Positions 9,262 through 16,793 of a stretch of 64,000 nt of DNA are shown here, piece after piece (the first letter of the stretch is position 1; every line of letters begins with the position of its first letter). Location: NCBI RefSeq assembly GCF_000956475.1, contig NZ_JYJB01000010.1, positions 434,001-498,000 on the forward strand. The letters are read 5' to 3'. Made by a program: the position numbers and the translations under genes. The notes under the pieces were generated by a model. That model had not been told where the DNA came from. It worked only from the letters and a program-made list of their open reading frames with translations, and did no database searches. The stretch comes from Microbacterium hydrocarbonoxydans. Lineage in GTDB: Bacteria > Actinomycetota > Actinomycetes > Actinomycetales > Microbacteriaceae.

Positions 9262-12200
9262 ATGCCCGCGCCACATGTAGATCTTCGTGATCTGATGCAG
9301 ATCACGAACGCGGGCGGGTACACGCGCGGGCTCGCGTACTTCCGCGAAGGCAACGTGCTCGACCTGATCTGGCACGAGGACCGCCAGGAACTCGAGGCCT
9401 ACGTCAAAGGCAGTGCGGGCGCGCAGTACGTCAGCGAAGTCACGTTCATCTCCTCGAGCGGCAAGAGGCGTGTGCGCTCGACGCGGTGCACATGCCCGGT
9501 CGGCACGGCGTGCAAGCACGTGGTCGCAGCCCTGCTCGCATCGAACGTGCACGAGTACAACCAGCAGACCGGGGGAGCATCGAGCGTGCAGGTCGCCGCA
9601 GATCCTGCCCCGGCGCCCGCGCCCGCAGCGCCCTCGTGGCGGGCACTCGCCGCCACGGCATCCGCCGAGCACTTCCAGCCGCTGAGCCTGGGCGTCGAGC
9701 TCCGCCACCGCGAGCCGCGGGGCGAGAACCACTGGGCGCCGCGTACCGTGCGCCCGGCCACTCCACGCGACCTCGCGAAGCCGAGTGGCGATCTGCAGCT
9801 CGCGATTCGTCCCCTCATGCGCAGCCGGCAGACGGGCGCCTGGATCCAGGGCCACGCCGGGTGGGACACGGTGCGAAGGGACGCGGCGCAGTTCGGCCGC
9901 GCGCAGAGCCGATGGTTCGGGGATCTGCTGAGCATCTCGCGCGACTCGCTGCTCTCGGGCAACGCCGGAGAGTGGCTCGTTCTGGACCAGATCGAATCGA
10001 CTCTGCTCTGGGCGCACCTGCGTGCGGGTGCGGCGCTCGGCATACCTCTGGTCAGCGTGCACAAGAGCGCCTCGGTGCGGCTCGCCGAGTCCGCCGAGAT
10101 CACAGCGAGCATCGCCCGCGACGACGCGGGGGCGCTGGAGATCTCGGCCGAGATCTCCATCGACGGCCGCTCCGTGCTCGCGGCCGAGGTGCACCCCATC
10201 GGTCACAGCGGCGTGTACGCGGCGACGCTGCGGGGCAGCACGATGGAGATCACCCTCGTCGAGCATGCGCTCTCGGCCCCCGTGCACACCCTGCTCTCCG
10301 CACGACGGGCGATCGAGGTTCCGGCTGCAGAGGAGAAGGCGTTCGTGGCCGATGCCTATCCGCTGCTCGCCCGGAGCGTGCCGGTGCGCACCGCCGGTCC
10401 CGTCGAGCTTCCGGAGGTGCCGGCGCCGCGACCCCAGCTCACGGTCGCCTTCGAGCGCGGCGACGTGGTCAGCTACGCGTTCCGATGGAACTACCGGGGC
10501 TTCGGGACTGTCCCGTTCGAGTGGAGCAGGGCCGCAGTCCGCGATGCGGACGCAGAGGCGGCGAAGCGCGCCGAGCTCGAAGCCGTCTGGCAGGAGCACA
10601 GCGAGACCCGGTTCCGCGCATCCGGATCGTTCCACGACATCGATGCGGCGGCTTTCGTCGCGCATGTCGTGCCCGCTTTCGAAGCCGCCGGCGTCGTGGT
10701 CGAGACCACGGGTACTCGCAAGGAGTATCGCGAGCTCACCGGCGACCCCGAGGTCAAGGTCTCGACCTTCGAGTCCACCGACTCCGACTGGTTCGACCTC
10801 GGCATCGTCGTGACGATCGACGGGCGCAGCATCCCCTTCGGCCCGCTGTTCACTGCGTTGAGCAAGGGCAAGAAGAAGCTTCTGCTCGTCGATGGCAGCT
10901 ACTTCTCGCTCGCTCATCCCGCTCTCGACCGGCTTCGCGAGCTCATCGACGAAGCCGGCGAGCTCGACGAGTGGGAGACCGGACCGCGCATCAGCCGCTA
11001 TCAGACCGATCTCTGGGAGGAGTTCGAAGACCTCGCAGACGAATCGGAGTCGGCGGTGAGCTGGCGGTCGATGGCCGACGGGCTGCGCCAGGCCACGGGG
11101 GTGCCTCCGACGGCGCTACCGCAGGGCCTGGTCGCCGAGCTGCGTCCGTATCAGAAGACCGGCTTCGACTGGCTCGCGTTTCTCTGGCGGCATCGGCTCG
11201 GCGGGATCCTCGCCGACGACATGGGTCTCGGCAAGACGCTGCAGCTGCTCAGCTTCGTGCAGCACACACGGGAGGCGGGGGAGAAGCGGCCGTTCCTCGT
11301 GCTGGCGCCGACCTCGGTGCTCAGCACCTGGAGGTCGGAGGCTGCGCGCTTCACGCCCGATCTGCGGGTCGCGCTCGTCGAGAGCACGAGCGGAAAGAGG
11401 ACGGGCCGACTGGCGGATGCCGCGGCATCCGCCGACATCGTCGTGAGCTCCTACACCGTCGCCCGCCTCGATGAGAGGGAGTTCGCGACCGTCGAATGGG
11501 CGGGACTGATCCTCGACGAGGCGCAGTTCGTCAAGAACCCCAAGACGAAGCTGCACCGGGCGATCTCCACATTCCGGGCCGATGTCACCTACGCCGTGAC
11601 GGGCACGCCCATGGAGAACAGCCTGTCTGAGCTGTGGTCCCTCCTGAAGCTGGCCGCCCCTGGGCTGTTCCCCTCGGCGCGGAAGTTCCGCGACCGCTAC
11701 ATCCAGCCCATCGAGAAGGGCAAGGTTCCCGAGAACGAAGAGGGCGGCGAGTACCGCCAGCGACGACTCGCGCAGCTGCGCCGCCGCATCCGTCCGCTCA
11801 TGCTGCGGCGCACCAAGGAGCTCGTGGCCGCTGATCTTCCGCCCAAGCAGGAGCAGCTGCTCGAGGTGGAGCTGAGCCCGGCGCATCGCGCCCTCTACGA
11901 CGTGGTGCTGCAGCGGGAACGGCAGAAGGTCCTCGGGCTGATCGACGATCTCGACAAGAACCGGTTCATCGTGTTCCGCTCGCTCACGCTGCTGCGCATG
12001 CTGAGCCTCGCGCCGGGACTGATCGACGAGAACGACGCGGAGATCGGCTCGAGCAAGCTCGACACGGTGCTCGAGCGCGTCGTCGAGCTGCAGGCGGAGG
12101 GACACCGGGCTCTCGTCTTCAGCCAGTTCACGTCGTTCCTCGATCTGGCGGCGCAACGGCTCGACCAGGCGGGCATCCCGTACGCGCATCTGGACGGCTC

Positions 12201-12555
12201 GACCCGACGCCGCCAGGATGTGATCGATGGCTTCAAGGCGGGGGAGCAGCCGGTGTTCCTCATCAGCCTCAAGGCCGGCGGTTTCGGTCTCACCCTCACA
12301 GAGGCCGATTACGTCTTCCTTCTCGATCCCTGGTGGAACCCGGCGGCCGAGGCGCAGGCCGTCGACCGCACCCACCGCATCGGCCAGACGAGCCAGGTGT
12401 TCGTCTACCGGATGATCTCGGCGGGGACGATCGAGGAGAAGGTCCTCGAGCTGCAGCAGCGCAAGGCGCGGCTCTTCACCGCGGTGATGGACGACGACGA
12501 GCTGTTCGCCCAGTCGCTGACCGCAGAGGACATCCGGGGCCTGTTCGAGGACTAG
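9262..12555 (+). CDS. SWIM zinc-finger SNF2-family DEAD/DEAH-box ATPase
   Basis: 1097-aa SWI2/SNF2-type DNA translocase. A SWIM zinc finger lies at residues 76-86 (CTCPVGTACKH: C76-x-C78-x5-C84-x-H86). A Pro/Ala linker and a long SNF2-associated region follow. The helicase core comprises motif I DDMGLGKT (K658), motif II DEAQ (752-755), SYTVARL, and C-terminal motifs including DRTHRIGQTSQVFVYRM. Such proteins remodel protein-DNA complexes; the bacterial role is not well defined and may involve RNA polymerase or repair. No nuclease or methylase partner is adjacent. Its last 4 nt overlap the convergent DUF4349 gene. Confidence 0.93.
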   Translation: MPAPHVDLRDLMQITNAGGYTRGLAYFREGNVLDLIWHEDRQELEAYVKGSAGAQYVSEVTFISSSGKRRVRSTRCTCPVGTACKHVVAALLASNVHEYNQQTGGASSVQVAADPAPAPAPAAPSWRALAATASAEHFQPLSLGVELRHREPRGENHWAPRTVRPATPRDLAKPSGDLQLAIRPLMRSRQTGAWIQGHAGWDTVRRDAAQFGRAQSRWFGDLLSISRDSLLSGNAGEWLVLDQIESTLLWAHLRAGAALGIPLVSVHKSASVRLAESAEITASIARDDAGALEISAEISIDGRSVLAAEVHPIGHSGVYAATLRGSTMEITLVEHALSAPVHTLLSARRAIEVPAAEEKAFVADAYPLLARSVPVRTAGPVELPEVPAPRPQLTVAFERGDVVSYAFRWNYRGFGTVPFEWSRAAVRDADAEAAKRAELEAVWQEHSETRFRASGSFHDIDAAAFVAHVVPAFEAAGVVVETTGTRKEYRELTGDPEVKVSTFESTDSDWFDLGIVVTIDGRSIPFGPLFTALSKGKKKLLLVDGSYFSLAHPALDRLRELIDEAGELDEWETGPRISRYQTDLWEEFEDLADESESAVSWRSMADGLRQATGVPPTALPQGLVAELRPYQKTGFDWLAFLWRHRLGGILADDMGLGKTLQLLSFVQHTREAGEKRPFLVLAPTSVLSTWRSEAARFTPDLRVALVESTSGKRTGRLADAAASADIVVSSYTVARLDEREFATVEWAGLILDEAQFVKNPKTKLHRAISTFRADVTYAVTGTPMENSLSELWSLLKLAAPGLFPSARKFRDRYIQPIEKGKVPENEEGGEYRQRRLAQLRRRIRPLMLRRTKELVAADLPPKQEQLLEVELSPAHRALYDVVLQRERQKVLGLIDDLDKNRFIVFRSLTLLRMLSLAPGLIDENDAEIGSSKLDTVLERVVELQAEGHRALVFSQFTSFLDLAAQRLDQAGIPYAHLDGSTRRRQDVIDGFKAGEQPVFLISLKAGGFGLTLTEADYVFLLDPWWNPAAEAQAVDRTHRIGQTSQVFVYRMISAGTIEEKVLELQQRKARLFTAVMDDDELFAQSLTAEDIRGLFED
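11412..11433 (+). repeat. 22-bp perfect palindrome inside the SNF2 gene
   Basis: A perfect inverted repeat centred on GGATGCCGCGGCATCC and extended by three bases on each side. It encodes part of the segment between motif I and motif II. It is the tightest case of a motif pairing (GGATGCCG facing CGGCATCC) that recurs in the window. Confidence 0.6.
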
Positions 12556-13469
12556 CGAGGCGCGGGCGCATCCTCAGGTGTCGGCGGGGTGGTCGTATCC
12601 AGGGCGGGGAACAGCGCCGCGTCGAGCCCGGATGCGGCCGGTCGAGACGGGAGTCGCCTGCGGGCTCTGATCGAGACCCAGATCACGAACGCCGTGATCG
12701 CCCCGATCGTCGCGAGCCAGGGCAGCATCACGCCCAGCGCGATGACCACGGAGCCCCAGAACCCTATGAATCCGCTCCAGCCCACAGCCAGAGCCTCGCC
12801 GAAGTCGGAGGGGGCGGTCTTCGGCGGCACGTACTCGGACAAGAGGCTGAGAGTCACGGTCGACATCGCGATCTGGTCGTCGAGCGCCCTCGCCTGCGCC
12901 TCCAGACCCTCCAGCTCGGTCTGCCGCTCGGAGATCTCGGACTCCAGCTCGATCAGATCGGACGTCGCGGATGCTGTGGCCAGCCACTCGTTGTACCGGG
13001 CGATAGCCGTGCGCAGCGTCGTCATCCTGGCTTCGAGATCACGCTGCGTGCCGCCGACCTCGACCGACTCCATGCTCGTGTCCTTCACCGTGCCGAGTCC
13101 CGCGAGCGCAGAGCGCACATCTTCGAGTCCGTCAGCGGGGATCCGCAACGTGAGCTCGGCCGAAGCCTGACCTCCATCCTCCGCCGCATGCTCGCTTCGG
13201 CCGCTCACACGGCCACCGGCATCCGTCACGATCGAGGTCGCCTCGGCCGCCGCATCTATCGGGTCCTCGGTCTCGATCGTGATGCGGCCGGTGATCACGA
13301 CCGCGGCATCCGGTGCGGTCTCGTCGGTCGCCGCCTCCGGCGCCGGCGCCTGCGCCGCGCTGTCGGCGCCTCCGCCCGATGAGGCGCCGAGACCGGCGCA
13401 TCCGGCGAGGCCGAGTGCCGCTGCTCCGGCGACGACGAGTAGTGCCAGGACCCTCGGTGTCTTGTTCAT
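12552..13469 (-). CDS. DUF4349 domain lipoprotein
   Basis: 305-aa predicted lipoprotein. The signal peptide MNKTPRVLALLVVAG ends in the lipobox LAGC (C24). An Ala/Pro/Ser-rich linker leads to a DUF4349 domain: beta-rich RITIETEDPIDAAAEATS and VSGRSEHAAEDGG, then a coiled coil around SDLIELESEISERQTELEGL. A C-terminal membrane helix (about 235-270) ends with a basic RARRRL tail. The family is thought to be envelope-located, but its function is unknown. A TAGCCT box 6 nt before the ATG suggests a leaderless transcript. It diverges from the MBL-Rieske gene across a large palindrome. Confidence 0.88.
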   Translation of the reverse strand: MNKTPRVLALLVVAGAAALGLAGCAGLGASSGGGADSAAQAPAPEAATDETAPDAAVVITGRITIETEDPIDAAAEATSIVTDAGGRVSGRSEHAAEDGGQASAELTLRIPADGLEDVRSALAGLGTVKDTSMESVEVGGTQRDLEARMTTLRTAIARYNEWLATASATSDLIELESEISERQTELEGLEAQARALDDQIAMSTVTLSLLSEYVPPKTAPSDFGEALAVGWSGFIGFWGSVVIALGVMLPWLATIGAITAFVIWVSIRARRRLPSRPAASGLDAALFPALDTTTPPTPEDAPAPR

Positions 13470-13475
13470 CCCGGC

Positions 13476-13481
13476 AGGCTA
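13476..13481 (-). promoter_or_regulatory. -10-like box (TAGCCT), DUF4349 gene, leaderless spacing
   Basis: Read on the minus strand, TAGCCT ends 6 nt before the ATG at 13469, a spacing that would place the transcription start on the A of the start codon. The matching -35 zone falls in the left arm of the neighbouring palindrome. Confidence 0.5.
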
Positions 13482-13500
13482 TTGGCCGTACTCCGCAAGG

Positions 13501-13580
13501 CCGCCGTGAGAACGGTCACGAACGGATCGCCGTTGCGTAACGAGTGCGCAACGGCGATTGTCACGGCCGTTCTCCGGCGG
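13501..13580. repeat. 80-bp interrupted palindrome between divergent promoters
   Basis: Outer arms CCGCCG-T-GAGAACGG (13501-13515) and CCGTTCTC-CGGCGG (13567-13580) are complementary apart from one bulged T. Inner arms ATCGCCGTTGCG (13526-13537) and CGCAACGGCGAT (13547-13558) are perfect, around a 9-nt loop. The element holds five AACGG/CCGTT boxes, two of them exactly 10 bp apart. It sits almost symmetrically between -10 boxes at 13476-13481 (minus) and 13599-13604 (plus), covering both -35 zones. An operator for a multimeric regulator is the simplest reading; a terminator is unlikely between divergent starts. Confidence 0.75.
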
Positions 13581-13598
13581 TGTCCAGAGGGCCGCCGG

Positions 13599-13604
13599 TA
13601 GACT
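13599..13604 (+). promoter_or_regulatory. -10 box (TAGACT) of the MBL-Rieske gene
   Basis: TAGACT lies 27 nt before the ATG, with an AGAGGA ribosome-binding site at 13621-13626 in between. Transcription would begin near 13611. The -35 zone overlaps the right edge of the palindrome. Confidence 0.5.
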
Positions 13605-13631
13605 CGATGAGTCCACTTCGAGAGGAATGCA

Positions 13632-15218
13632 ATGCGGATCACGGGACTCGGCCACGCGGGAATGTTCATCGAGACGGTCGGTGGCAACATCATCTGCGAC
13701 CCCGTGCTCGGTCCGTCTTTCTTCGGCTCGTGGTTCCCGTTCCCTGACAACAGGGGCCTGGACTGGGAGCGGTTCGGGCGAGAGGCGGACTTCCTCTACA
13801 TCTCGCACCGGCACCGCGACCATTTCGATCCGAGACTGCTCGAGCGCTACATCCGCAAAGACATCGAGGTGCTGCTTCCCGAGTACCCGACCGATGATCT
13901 CGAGCAGGACATCCGCGCCCTCGGCTACACCAACATCACCTACGCTCCGGCCGGCGAGATCATCCAGCGCGGCGAGCTGAAGCTCATGATCACACCGCTT
14001 CGCGCCCCCAGCGACGGCCCGATCGGAGACTCCTCGCTCAGCGTCGACGACGGCACCGGCTCTGTGCTCAATCAGAACGACTCGCACCCGCTCGATCTCG
14101 ACAAGCTCATGCACTTCGGCAAGCCCGACGCGTACTTCACACAGGTCTCCGGCGCGATCTGGTGGCCGATGGTCTACGACCTGCCGCTCGACGCCAAGCA
14201 GAACTTCGCGCAGCTGAAGCGCGATGCGCAGAACAAGCGCGCGATGTACTACATCGAGAAGGTCGATGCCCCGCACGTCTTCCCGATGGCGGGGCCGCCG
14301 ATGTTCCTCCGCGACGACCTGTTCGACTTCAACGGCATCGGCCGCAACGGCGAATCGATCTTCACGGACCAGAAGCAGTTCCTCGCCCACATGAAGGAGC
14401 TCGCGCCGCAGTACGACGGACAGCTCTTCGTCCCCGGCACCGTGGTCACGGTCGACGGCGGCGAGGTCACCACCGAGCAGACGCTCTACACGGATGCCGA
14501 GATCGCCCACATCTTCGATGAGAAGTGGGACTACCTCGAGGAGCAGCGCGCGAGCCGGCAGCAGGAGATCTCCGATGAGATCGCCTCTCGAGCAGAACCC
14601 CTGCCCCCGCAGGAGATCCTCGCCGCGATCAAGGAGTGGTGGGAGCCGCTGCTCAAGAAGTCGCGCACGATCCGTCTCGGAGTGGGCGGCTGCGTGCGCT
14701 TCAGGATCGGCGACCTGGACATGGTGGTCGATTTCCCCCGCGCGAAGGTGCGCGAGTACGCGGGGGAGGAGTGCGTCTACTGGTACACGATTCCTGCGGA
14801 TCTGGTGTCGACGAACATCCGAGACCACGAGATCGACTGGTCGAACTCGATCTTCCTCTCCATGCAGTTCTCCGTCGGTCGCAGCGGCAAGTTCAACGAG
14901 TTCCTCACGACGTTCCTCAAGTGCCTCTCGGTCGACCGCATCGAGTACGTCGAGAACTGGTACCAGGAGCAGACCGATCAGACCGAAGACGCGGAGATCG
15001 GCGACTGGGTCGTGCAGCGGCGCTGCCCCCACCTGCGCGCCGACCTGACCAAGACCGGCAAGGTCGACGACGACGGCATCCTGACCTGCAGCATGCACGA
15101 CTGGAAGTGGGACCTCAAGACCGGCCGCTGCCTCTCGACCTCCGGTCACCCGATCCGGTCGTCCCGGATCATCGAGACCGGCCGGGTCTCCGACGAGGAT
15201 CTTCAGCCGACGCCGTGA
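13632..15218 (+). CDS. metallo-beta-lactamase fold / Rieske [2Fe-2S] fusion protein
   Basis: 528-aa cytosolic two-domain protein. The N-terminal metallo-beta-lactamase fold begins ITGLGHAGMFIET and carries the metal motif SHRHRDHFD (H59-x-H61-x-D63-H64), resembling UlaG-like hydrolases. The middle section holds further conserved His/Asp residues. The C-terminus is a Rieske domain with ligands C465-x-H467 (CPHL) and C486-x2-H489 (CSMH). CMP-sialic acid hydroxylase also pairs these two folds, but with the Rieske domain at the N-terminus, so the substrate cannot be inferred. No ferredoxin or reductase gene is adjacent. An AGAGGA site sets the ATG. An oxidoreductase or metal-dependent hydrolase role is inferred. 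Confidence 0.85.
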   Translation: MRITGLGHAGMFIETVGGNIICDPVLGPSFFGSWFPFPDNRGLDWERFGREADFLYISHRHRDHFDPRLLERYIRKDIEVLLPEYPTDDLEQDIRALGYTNITYAPAGEIIQRGELKLMITPLRAPSDGPIGDSSLSVDDGTGSVLNQNDSHPLDLDKLMHFGKPDAYFTQVSGAIWWPMVYDLPLDAKQNFAQLKRDAQNKRAMYYIEKVDAPHVFPMAGPPMFLRDDLFDFNGIGRNGESIFTDQKQFLAHMKELAPQYDGQLFVPGTVVTVDGGEVTTEQTLYTDAEIAHIFDEKWDYLEEQRASRQQEISDEIASRAEPLPPQEILAAIKEWWEPLLKKSRTIRLGVGGCVRFRIGDLDMVVDFPRAKVREYAGEECVYWYTIPADLVSTNIRDHEIDWSNSIFLSMQFSVGRSGKFNEFLTTFLKCLSVDRIEYVENWYQEQTDQTEDAEIGDWVVQRRCPHLRADLTKTGKVDDDGILTCSMHDWKWDLKTGRCLSTSGHPIRSSRIIETGRVSDEDLQPTP

Positions 15219-15238
15219 GGGCTGCCCGTCCGAGCCTG

Positions 15239-15244
15239 TAGACT
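15239..15244 (+). promoter_or_regulatory. -10 box (TAGACT) of the pyr operon
   Basis: TAGACT is 57 nt before the pyrR ATG. Transcription from about 15251 would include the whole PyrR-binding hairpin in the 5' leader. The -35 is weak, as at other promoters here. Confidence 0.55.
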
Positions 15245-15260
15245 CGACACACCGAAGCAA

Positions 15261-15294
15261 CCTTTAACACCGTCCAGAGAGGCGGAGAAGGGAG
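15261..15294 (+). promoter_or_regulatory. PyrR-binding RNA hairpin overlapping the pyrR ribosome-binding site
   Basis: The leader contains the conserved PyrR recognition loop TCCAGAGAGG (15273-15282), closed by CCG/CGG (15270-15272 with 15283-15285). A lower helix pairs CCTT (15261-15264) with AAGG (15288-15291), and an asymmetric internal bulge lies between the helices, as in Bacillus pyr leaders. The lower 3' strand is part of the AAGGGAG Shine-Dalgarno, 6 nt before the pyrR ATG. No terminator or antiterminator is visible. UMP-bound PyrR would therefore block translation, as reported for Mycobacterium smegmatis. Confidence 0.85.
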
Positions 15295-15300
15295 CGGCTG

Positions 15301-15831
15301 ATGAGCGCACGTACTGTGCTGCACGAAGCCGACGTGGCGCGCGCGCTGACCCGTATCGCGCACGAGATCCTCGAATCGAATCGAGGGGCTGAGAACCTCG
15401 TCCTGCTGGGCATTCCGACCCGCGGCGTCACTCTCGCCCACCGCCTGGCCGCACTGATCAGCGAGATCGCGCAGACACCCGTGACCTCGGGTGCGCTCGA
15501 CGTCACGCTCTTCCGTGACGATCTGGCCAAGCATCCGACCCGCTCGCCGCACCCCACGGACATCCCCGCCGGCGGGATCGACGGCAAGACCGTCGTGCTC
15601 GTCGATGACGTGCTGTTCTCGGGTCGCAGCATCCGTGCAGCCCTCGACGCGCTGCAGTCGATCGGCCGTCCTGCGATCGTGCGTCTCGCGATCCTGATCG
15701 ACCGGGGTCACCGGGAGCTCCCGATCCGGCCCGACTTCATCGGCAAGAACATCCCCTCGGCGCGCAGCGAGCGCGTCAACGTGCGCCTGCTCGAGAACGA
15801 CGGCGCCGAAGGGGTGACGATCGAAGCATGA
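15301..15831 (+). CDS. pyrR: bifunctional pyr operon regulator / uracil phosphoribosyltransferase
   Basis: 176-aa PRTase-fold RNA-binding regulator that senses UMP and binds the pyr mRNA leader; many homologues retain weak uracil phosphoribosyltransferase activity. The PRPP-binding loop [13 protein letters not shown] (about 98-110) is intact, and [19 protein letters not shown] and the basic [11 protein letters not shown] region match the family. The length is normal. Its own leader contains a PyrR recognition hairpin that would occlude its ribosome-binding site, implying autoregulation and control of downstream coupled genes. Its stop overlaps pyrB by 4 nt. Confidence 0.96.
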   Translation: MSARTVLHEADVARALTRIAHEILESNRGAENLVLLGIPTRGVTLAHRLAALISEIAQTPVTSGALDVTLFRDDLAKHPTRSPHPTDIPAGGIDGKTVVLVDDVLFSGRSIRAALDALQSIGRPAIVRLAILIDRGHRELPIRPDFIGKNIPSARSERVNVRLLENDGAEGVTIEA

Positions 15832-16793
15832 GGCACCTTCTCGACACCAAGAACCTCGACAGGGCGACAGCGCTGCGCATCCTCGACATCGCCGAGGACA
15901 TGTCGGACACGCAGTCGCGCGAGGTCAAGAAGCTTCCGACGCTTCGCGGCAAGACCGTCGTCAACCTGTTCTTCGAAGACTCGACCCGCACGCGCATCTC
16001 CTTCGAGGCCGCGGCGAAGCGTCTCTCTGCCGATGTCATCAACTTCGCGGCCAAGGGCTCGAGCGTCTCCAAGGGCGAGAGCCTGAAGGACACGGCGCAG
16101 ACCCTCGAGGCCATCGGAGCGGATGCCGTCGTGGTGCGGCATCCGTCATCCGGCGCCCCGCAGACCCTCGCGACGAGCGGCTGGATCTCCGCCGGCGTCG
16201 TGAACGCGGGAGACGGCACCCACGAGCACCCCACACAGGCGCTGCTCGATGCGTTCACGATCCGCAAGCGCCGGTTCGGAGCCGACAGCCGCGGGCGTGA
16301 CCTCAGCGGGCTCAAAGTCGTGATCGTCGGGGACGTGCTGCACTCGCGCGTCGCGCGCTCGAACGTGTGGCTGCTCACGACGCTCGGTGCGGAGGTCACG
16401 CTCGTCTCGCCGCCCACGCTCGTTCCTCAGAACGTGTCGCTGTGGCCTGTGCAGGTGCTCTTCGACCTCGACCAGGCCCTCGCACAGGGACCGGACGCCG
16501 TCATGATGCTCCGCATCCAGCTGGAGCGCATGAATGCCGCGTATTTCCCCACTGAGCGGGAGTATTCCAGGCTGTGGGGCCTTGACGCATTGCGCGTCGA
16601 CGGGCTGCCGGACGGTAGCATTGTGATGCACCCTGGGCCCATGAACCGGGGCCTGGAGATATCCTCCGAAGCCGCCGACTCCGCACGCTCGACCGTGCTC
16701 GAGCAGGTCGCGAACGGGGTGTCCATCCGCATGGCGGTGCTGTACCTGCTCCTTGCAGGAGAACGAGACGACGAACGAGGGGGAGACCAGTGA
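15828..16793 (+). CDS. pyrB: aspartate carbamoyltransferase catalytic subunit
   Basis: 321-aa enzyme joining carbamoyl phosphate and aspartate, the first committed step of UMP synthesis. The carbamoyl-phosphate loop STRTR (52-56, in [13 protein letters not shown]), the [21 protein letters not shown] region and HPGPMNRG near the C-terminus are diagnostic. There is no pyrI regulatory gene, as expected for actinobacteria. Overlaps of 4 nt on each side (ATGA, GTGA) indicate translational coupling with pyrR and pyrC, so PyrR control of translation could propagate. Confidence 0.97.
   Translation: MRHLLDTKNLDRATALRILDIAEDMSDTQSREVKKLPTLRGKTVVNLFFEDSTRTRISFEAAAKRLSADVINFAAKGSSVSKGESLKDTAQTLEAIGADAVVVRHPSSGAPQTLATSGWISAGVVNAGDGTHEHPTQALLDAFTIRKRRFGADSRGRDLSGLKVVIVGDVLHSRVARSNVWLLTTLGAEVTLVSPPTLVPQNVSLWPVQVLFDLDQALAQGPDAVMMLRIQLERMNAAYFPTEREYSRLWGLDALRVDGLPDGSIVMHPGPMNRGLEISSEAADSARSTVLEQVANGVSIRMAVLYLLLAGERDDERGGDQ
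16121..16144 (+). repeat. GGATGCCG / CGGCATCC inverted pair in pyrB
   Basis: Two 8-bp arms (16121-16128 and 16137-16144) are separated by 8 nt. It is one of four close inverted pairs of the same motif in the first 17 kb (others at 5387-5424, 6842-6861 and 11412-11433). Confidence 0.5.

Noticed and set aside
13501..13580. Intrinsic terminator reading of the 80-bp palindrome
   Set aside because: It lies between two divergent gene starts with promoter-like boxes on both sides and no T-tract, so there is no upstream transcript for it to end.
9262..15218. Defence island centred on the SNF2 ATPase
   Set aside because: No nuclease, methyltransferase, PLD, toxin or integrase motifs in the block; the neighbours are a lipoprotein and a Rieske-MBL enzyme.
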